Assembly (NCBI RefSeq): GCF_963576675.1
Contig: NC_088916.1
Coordinates: 4,851,001-4,915,000 of the forward strand
Length of the DNA stretch: 64,000 bases
DNA from: Euphorbia lathyris
Lineage: Eukaryota; Streptophyta; Magnoliopsida; Malpighiales; Euphorbiaceae
Direction of reading: 5' to 3'
Shown here: positions 33,601 through 42,600 of the stretch, in pieces
How positions within the stretch are numbered: position 1 is the stretch's first letter
Layout of the letters: each line of letters opens with the position of its first letter
Notes under the pieces: model-generated
Databases searched by the model: none
What the model saw: the letters and a program-made list of their open reading frames with translations, nothing else
What the model was told of the DNA's origin: nothing
Position numbers and translations under genes: made by a program

Positions 33601-36600
33601 CGTAGAGTTCAGACACATTTTTAGAGAGCAGAATCGTGTTGCTGATCGCTTGGCGGCGGCGGGCCATGAAGGGACGTTAGGCGTTACTACCCTTCCTGTT
33701 TCCCCTAGTTTCATCTCTCCTCTTCTCTTAGAAGATAGGATTGGGGTTAGCTTCCCTAGGCTAATTCCTGGGTAGTTTGTTGTTGTTCGTTTTTCTTTTC
33801 CTTTTCTACCAAAAAAAAAAAAAGTTCTAGACTCCAATTCATAAATCATAAACCTAGAAAATATATTTTAAACTTCTAATTTATAAATTCTAATCCTTAA
33901 AATATATTAAAACTACTGATTTTACTAGTCTGACATAATCCAAAATTATGACTTGACATAATTGTAAATAGTTTTTAAAATATGAATTTCTGTGTAATTT
34001 TCCCTTAAATTTATAACCCCTTTTCTCCATGGGTCATTTGAAGATTTGGGCTAAAACTTACCAATTCTTGGAAATTAGGTCCATATGCTTAGAGGAGTTT
34101 TAATTAAGGGTTTTTTTACATTAAAATTAGAAATAAATATAAAATTACAACTAAATTATATCACAAATAAAATATGATTTCACACCCTAATTTAAAAAAT
34201 TTAAACTCCAATTCACAAATTCTAAACCCAAAAAAAAAATCCTAAACCCATAATTTATAAACCTTAGTCTTTAAAATATATTAAAAATAAGAATTTACTT
34301 AGTTTGACATAATTAGAATTATTAATTAACATATTTATAGATAATTATTGAAAAATGAATTTCTATGTAAATTTCCCTTTTAATTAACTTTAGAAATTGA
34401 AAACATAACATATATTTTTTTTATCGCGGGTTAAATGCATCAACAGTCATTAAAATAAAGAGTATGTACGTCTCTGTAACCACTAAAGTAATTTTTGAGA
34501 TAATAAAGTAGCACATATATGTCAATAAAGTCAGTAATAAGACCGTATCCGACCATAAGCAACATGTTTGAGTACTCTTTTAACATATACCACATGAATT
34601 GGCCAATTAAAAAATTAACATTAAAATATTTACAAAAATAAAAAATTTGAATTTTTTTATATGCTACGTATAATTCACACGACATACGATTAAATGTGGA
34701 TTGTAACATGTCACTTATGTGGATTTCATGTCAGGTTTTTAGTATCGAGTCTGGTCTAAGTGACTTTATTGATACAAACGTGTTACTTTAGTGATTTTAT
34801 TATCTTAAAAACTTCTTTAATTCCTATTTTAAAGAACGTGGATGCTTTCGTCTACCGATTTTTTTCATCGATATGTAGTAATTTAATTTATTATAGAAAT
34901 ATTAATTTTGTTAATTTGATAGGCAAGGGAGAAAATAAAAAAGAAGATAAAGAAGAGAATAGAGAGAATTAAAGAAAATGAAAATGAAGAAAATGGGTTT
35001 CTTGGAAGAATAATGAAGGAAGAAAGTAAATTGGATGAAGAAGGAATTACAGATTTTATTATAAATCTGATATTTGCTGGAAATGAAACAACTTCTAAAA
35101 CTATGCTTCTTTCTCTTTATTTCCTCACTCACTCTCCTTCTGCCTTGCAACAATTACTAGTAAGTACTACTACTTTTTATTTATTTATGGCCTAAACCAT
35201 ACGCAACCCCCTGAACTTGTCACTTTTAGTCATTTTGCCCCCTGAACTTACGGGACGATCCATTTACCCCTTCAACTATTTAAAAGTGATATTAACAACC
35301 CTCTGTTTTCATCATTTCTCATTGCAAACACCAATATCATAATAAAAAAGGTTGTGCACTACTAAAATAAGCTGCAAATGAGGTTAGTATAGATAGTACA
35401 CAAGTTCTTTTGTAAAAATTGCATATATGTCTATGCACTATTAAAACAAGCTGCAAATGAGGTTACATATATGCAGGCTGGTTCCAATACTTTCATGAAC
35501 ACTTGTACTAATGTTGGAATTTCATTTTGTTTCCGTTATAATGAAAATATGGGGTTGCTAATACCACTTTTACACAGTTGATGGGGCAAATAGGTCGTCC
35601 CGTAAGTTCAGGGGGCAAAATGACGAAAATTGACAAGTTCAGGGGGCTGTGTATGGTTTAGGCCTTTATTTATTTATTTTACATAAATATAGAAATAAGT
35701 TATAAATCTAACTCTCGATGATTATTGGAAAAAGTGGATTTAGCCTTTACGTATAAAATAGTGCAATTTTAAACATAACTTTTTCAGATAGTGTAATTTC
35801 AAGCCTTGTTAGCGAAGGAGTTTCTTTTTCAATAATAGACGTGCAATTTCCAGCTTTTTGGTGGCTAAAACTTGGGGTGAGCAAAAAGTCTAATAACCGA
35901 TGACCAAACCGATAACCAAATTAAAATTTTTGTTTGGTTCGGTTATTTTAATAATTTGGTTCGGTTCGGTTGTCAAATTTTCCTTGTTCGGTATTCGGTT
36001 ATCGGTTCGGTTATTCCAGAAAAAATATTGGTTTAACCGAAAACCGAACTAAATATATATTTAAATAAACATAATATAATTTTACTTATTTATTTGTTTT
36101 TCATACAATCCCAAAATTTTAGTTTTAAACATTATTGAATTAATTTGTAATATATAAGGTATTTGGTTAATTGAATTTGAAATTCTAAATTCTAAATTAA
36201 TGAACTCAAATTTCATAATTTATAATATTTTAAATATTTAAATTAAAAATATAAAAAATTTGGTTATTTAGTTGGTAACCGAACCGAACTAAAAAAATTC
36301 GGTTCGGTCAATTTTGGCTATTTTAGTTATTTAGTACGGTTCGGTTTTTAAAACTATACCAAATTTGGTTCAGTTAACTGATAATTTGGTTCGGTTATAA
36401 CCGGACCGAACCGATGCTCACTCATAGCTAAAACTCTGTAGGTTTGGCCGGCACATGAGATTGCACATGAAACTTATTTTCCTTCAATGAGGCTTGGAAT
36501 TGCTACGTCTGAGAAACGTTAGGCTTAAATTGCAGTATTTTATACTTAGAGGCAAAATCCGCTCTTCCCTGATAACCATAAGGTTAAAGTTGTACCTTAT

Positions 36601-39600
36601 CCCTTTTTAGACTTGTTCATGGGACAGGCTGGGCTGGGCTTGGGCCGGACCTAGCGGGCGTTTATCTAAAAATGTTCATTCTAGAGCCAACCCATTGTTA
36701 ATTTTAAGCGGGCTCGAGTTCAAAAATTAAATCCCAAACCCAACCCATATAAACTCACCTAAATATATATGATATATTATATAATTTATACTAATAAAAA
36801 ATAAAATTTGTACTTAAAAATAAATATTAATATATAAATTTATTAGTTAATATTAATAGGTGCGTCGGGCTAGGCCGGCCCGTGCTATTTTTAAAAATCT
36901 CAAACCCGTCCAAAATATAGGCGAGTTTTAGCGAGCCTGGACCGGGCGAAAATTTTTCTTGTCCAAGCCCTCCCAAGGGACATGAGCCTGGGTGGGTCAG
37001 ACGGGTACACAGACGCGTGAACTGGTACCCTTTTATATGGGATAAAGTCCAAATTTGCTTCTAACTTGTTGTGGAAGTACGGATATACTCTTAACATAAG
37101 AAATGATAAGCTTACAACTTGAAGCAATTTTGAATTCAAATTGAAATAATTTTGAATCCAAGTAACAAATCTTAAAACATGAAAAAGTTCATGTAATGTT
37201 GTAAACGGGACGAGACGGGGATTACATTCCCAATCTTCACTTTCCAATCTATCAAAGATTTTTTGTTTTTGTTTTCAAAACCTAAATAGGGATAATTTTG
37301 TCTCTATCCCTGCTCAGTGAGGGATCCCGTCCTCGTGGGAATTCTCATTCCTCATTCCCCATTTCACTATGTATTTTTTATATATAAAACTTTTATTCTA
37401 TTTTCTCTCTCCATCTTATTGACATTTGACATAGTATAACGATAAAAAATAAGGTCGAGTTTGAATTAAGTGACAGAAAGAAAAAATAAAATTGACCTAA
37501 CCTAATAACTTTAGAAAGAATCACAAAAAAGTATCTAAGAAAACAAAAAGTAAATGTTAAATGGAAAATTAACATGGGAATCCGCGGGGATCCCCGTGGT
37601 GGCATGATCAGTGATGAGTGCGGGAGTCCCTACAGGGTGGGAATACCTATCCCCGCCTGGCCCCCGCCTACTGGAACGAAATAATCATCATCCTTGCCCT
37701 GCATTGATTCTAATCGGGAATTCCCCGTCCCCTACAGGGACGTGGAATCTTCGCCATGTTTGCAACCTTAGACACACGTACTAGTGCATCCCTGGTTATC
37801 AAGAACCGTCTCTTATAAGAGTGACTATGCTCTTTTTGACTCTCCATCTTCATTTGCATTGCATTACATATTGGTTGCATTGAATATGTTGGAAACGTTG
37901 AGGATAAAATTTCATCAATTTTTACATTCGGCAAAAATAATACGGACAAATTTAAACCTTATTCATTTTTATATTTTAATAAATATTATCATTATTATTT
38001 ATTTAACAATTCAACAGGATGAACATGAAAATATAAGAAAAAGCTCTGTTCATGGATTTCTTACTTGGGAAGACTATAGGGCAATGCCTTTCACTCAATG
38101 TGTAAGTAAAAAAAATTTCTCTTCATTTTTTATGATGCAATTTTACCTTGTCACTTTTGCTCTAATTGAATTTTGCTAATTTTTAAAAAAAAAAAATTAT
38201 CATCGAATCGAATTTTATTAATATTTTTCGTCAATACTCACTTAAGCCCGATTTATTTACCAGAAAATATTTTTCTGATTTTCCGGTATTTATTTAATTA
38301 GAAAAATAAGTTAATTGAAAATTTTAAGTTAGGTTAAACAAAAATATTTTTCACCTTTTTAAAAAGGCAAAATGCATAATTAAGCCCCTGAACTTTACCT
38401 GTTTTAAGGATCAAGCCCCTGATCAATTATTTTTCAACATTAAATCCATGATCATTGATTTTGTTATGAATTTGGTTCTTATTTAACTTTTTCGTCGAGT
38501 TTAGGAGATGAGAATATCGACTTGGCGATTCTAATGTCGAAAATCACAAAATGGGAGTGAAGAAAATCGAGTTTGGAAGACTATATTGTAAATTAATTTC
38601 TATAATTTCGTTTTAGTTTTTAGTTTTTATCTCTCCTAGTCAAAGAATTCTTATTTTTATTTGTCCATGTCAACAAACCGAATTGCCCTAACAATATATG
38701 CAGTCCAAACTCGACCAAAAAATGGCCTAATCCATAATAGAATCAATGATCAAGGGCTCAATGTGGAAAAATAAAAGATCACAAAACTTAATCCTTAAAA
38801 CAGCTAAAATTCAGGAGCTTAATTATGCTTTTTACCTTTTAAAAATAGCATTCATCCACCATTTTTTTTCTCTTTTTCTAGTGTAGTATGCACCAAAAAA
38901 ATAATTTTTTTTTCCAATATTTTTTTTTCTTTACCCAAAATTTTTCAGTAAATAAAGAGGGTCTTAAATTCAAATCACTAATGAGTATTATATTTAAAGA
39001 AAAAGTACAAAAATAAATCTCGTGGTTTGACCGATTTGTAAAAAAAGTCTATATGGTTTAAAAGTCTGCAAACAGAGATTTATACTTTGTGAATTTTGCA
39101 ATTAACATGTGAGTCAATTTTTCGGTTAAACAATACTTCTGATGTAGTTGATTTGCAAACAGCAAAAAAAAAAAAAAAAACACAGACCCCATATTTGCAA
39201 ACTTTTAAACCACAAGAATTGTCTTTACGAAGCGACCAAATCACAAAGTTTATTTTTGTACTTTTTCCCGTATTTAATTCTCATGTTTGATAATTTTATT
39301 AAACTTATTTATTTATATTTATTTAATAAAGGTTATTGATGAAACACTTAGAATTGGGGGAATTGCAATTTGGTTAATGAGGGAGACAACAGAAGATGTT
39401 ACATACCAAGGTACCTTTTACTTAAATAATTTTTTAAAATTTTACTTACATTTTATTTGGGCACATTTTACTTACTTTTTAAAATTATTATATTAAGTTT
39501 TTATTTATTAAATTAATTAATTATAAACATTTAATTCAGTTATTTATTCATTTTAGGGGAAAGAACGAAAAAAATGTCTGTGGTTTACTCAATTTGTAAA

Positions 39601-42600
39601 CTGATGTAGATTGAAATCGACTGGAGGTTTTAATGGTAAACCAACAAAGAGTGTAATCTTCTTTAGCTCAAACTAGAAGGTTGAGTAAACCCAAGGATTG
39701 AAAATCCAAGCTCCAATGGAGGCTCTTTAGTTTTCATTTATCAAAAGTTGTTAAACATTATAAAGAAGAGAGTTTAAATACTCTCCTAAATAAGAAGAGA
39801 AAAGACTAGAAGCCCATGAATAGGGTTTTGGGCAAAACATGTGTATAAGGGTAGAATAGGAAAGGAAAGAGTCATGGCAGTTTAGTAATAAGGGGTTGGT
39901 GGCAAAATAGTAAATAAACACTAACAGTAATGGTCCCCTATTGGTAAGAACTTGGAGGAGAAATACCCTTCCAGCAGAGTACGCTCCGCGTGCCTGGGAT
40001 TACGCCCCGCGTGTTTGAGTCTCTGAACTTGGGGACGCTCGTTGATGGTTCTTACGCGTGGCGTCTTCGGGACTACGCCCCGCGTTGAGCTCCTGAATTT
40101 GGTTGCCCTGTTGGTTGGGATCTACATGTGGCGTCCTAGGCGTACGCCTCGCGTACTTGACCTCCTGAGATGATGATTCGCTCGAAACTGCTACCCGCGC
40201 CCCGCGTACTAGTTGGGACGCCCCGCGTGGCTGAGTCGTTGAGCTTTCCTTCGGAACTAGAGGTCTCCACGCTCCGCGCGTCTCTAGACACGCCCCGCGT
40301 GCTTGGTTGAACGTCGTTGCCCTTGCTTTCCTCCGGTGGTTCCTCTCGTGCCTCGTTAATAGTATCCGGGTTCATGTTTGCGGACAAGATGCCCTCATCA
40401 TAAACTGAGGTCCGTGGTTTAAAAGTTTACAAATGAAGGTATGTGGTATGTTTTATTTACAAAATAAAGTATTACAATTATACAATTACGTTCTGATTAC
40501 AACCAAAGACATTTTTATCTTAAAAAAATTATTCTTACATATCAGTAAAACACAATCCCCCGAAAAAAACTTTCTAAATCAAAACAATAAATAATATGGT
40601 GGAATTTTACATTATTTACTAATTTGACAGTTTATGAACTAAATTGATATTTAAATTCATTTACACATTTGCAATTTGATTTTGGAATTTGTGTTTTGTC
40701 AAGATATAAATGTAATTGAAAAAAAATTAAAAACTGTCCTTAATTATCATCGATTACTTAAAAGTTTAATTTTAAATACTTTGTTTTGTAAAAAAAAAAG
40801 CATACCACATATCTCTATTTGAAAACTTTTAAACCACGGACCTCTATTTGTAAATAAGGCAAACCACGAGCATTGTTTTCGTACTTTGTCATTCATTTTA
40901 TTTATGTTTGAAATTAGATCGAGTTTTATTTTACACATCAGTTAACTTTTATAATAGTTTTATGAACTAACATTTTATAATAATTTCAAACTCGATAGAA
41001 TTTTATGAATCGTTTTTTAGCTTTTATCAACACGAATAATGCATGTAAAATAAATAACATTTTATTTGTGTTTGAAATTTTTATTTTTAACAATTCAAAA
41101 ACAATTCAACGCATATAAAATAAATACCATTTTATTAATCGAGTTTTATATTCAAAGTTAACTTTTATAATAATGGGAAGCTTAATATATTTAAATAAAA
41201 AATCAATGGCTTGATAATGAAAAGTCAAATACCTTGCCTATATAATAAAGAGTAAGATCTCAATAAATTTTAGGATTCGTTTAGTCCACATGTTCTGGTT
41301 TGCTGTTTGTTATTACTGATAGGTAGTATATATTAATCGATCTTTCTGTTAAAAGCAGTTATTTCAGAATTTTACCAAATATTTTTTTTATCCCACCTTT
41401 ATAATTAAAATGTTAAAAGTAATTTCGAAAAATGAAAACAAAACCAAAACTTTTAAACATTAGACCTCTAAAATTTTGATGGTTTTACACCATAAAAAAA
41501 TGGGTAAATAATTTATTAGTCCCCTAATTTTTACCTAACACACTGTTTAGTCCCCTTATTTTGAAAAACACATTTTAAGGTCTCTATCTTTTACCAATAT
41601 TAACTCTGTGGTCATTTTATCTATTTTTTTAGATTTTTAACCGAACATATCTTAGCTTTTGGGACAACCACGGTACAATACAAGTTGACCATGTTACTCT
41701 ATTATTTTATATATGTCTATTTATGCTAAAATATAATGGTTACAGGTCTAAAAAAACTAGACAAAATGACCAAAGTGTTAATATTGATAAAAGCTAGGGA
41801 CCTTATAATGTGTTTTTCAAAATAGGGAGACTAAACAGTGTGTTAGGTAAAAACTAGGGGACTAATAAATTATTTACCCTAAAAAAATTGTGATTGTTTC
41901 ACAAAAACCTATTAGAAATTTACAGTTAAAATAAGATCTTTATAATTTCTTTATAAATAAATTAAATATAAGAAAATATTGCTTTTGAACAGTTGAAAAT
42001 AAATTTAGGGTTGACAGATATTGAATTTTTTTTGAATCGAACTGAATATCCAAATAAAAAATTCAAGAATATATTAAACTATTGACTTTTATTACCAAAC
42101 GTAATTTTATACTTTTAACTTGCATTAATTAAAATTATGGAGATTTTCAAATTCCAACTTTTTCTTAGAGATTTTTAAACCGAACCAAATACTCGAATAA
42201 AAAGATACAGAATTAAATTAAATCGTTGATTTTTTCTTTAAAACCGAACTGAATTATACTCTTATTTTTTTCATTAAGACCAAACCAAATTGTACCATTA
42301 ACTCTTATTAAATCCGATTCAGAAGATTTTTAAATTTCCGAATTGAATCGAACCGATTTTGATGCCTATGAAATAGCAACTATAATTCTTTTTGGCAGAT
42401 TATATGATTCCCAAAGGATGCTTTGTGGTTCCATTTCTTTCTGCTGTTCATATGGATGAAAATCTATATAAAGATCCTCAATCTTTTCATCCATGGAGAT
42501 GGTTGGATCCAGAATATCAGGTACATCTAATTCGGTTAATAGACTGTTATTCATTGTATATGCATTCGAAATTTGTATTTTTTAACTGTTTGAAAGCAGT

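Noticed and set aside
35873..36426. Satellite or minisatellite made of GGTTCGGTT
   Set aside because: The repeats run in both directions and the block has inverted ends with a 9-bp duplication, so it is a MITE.
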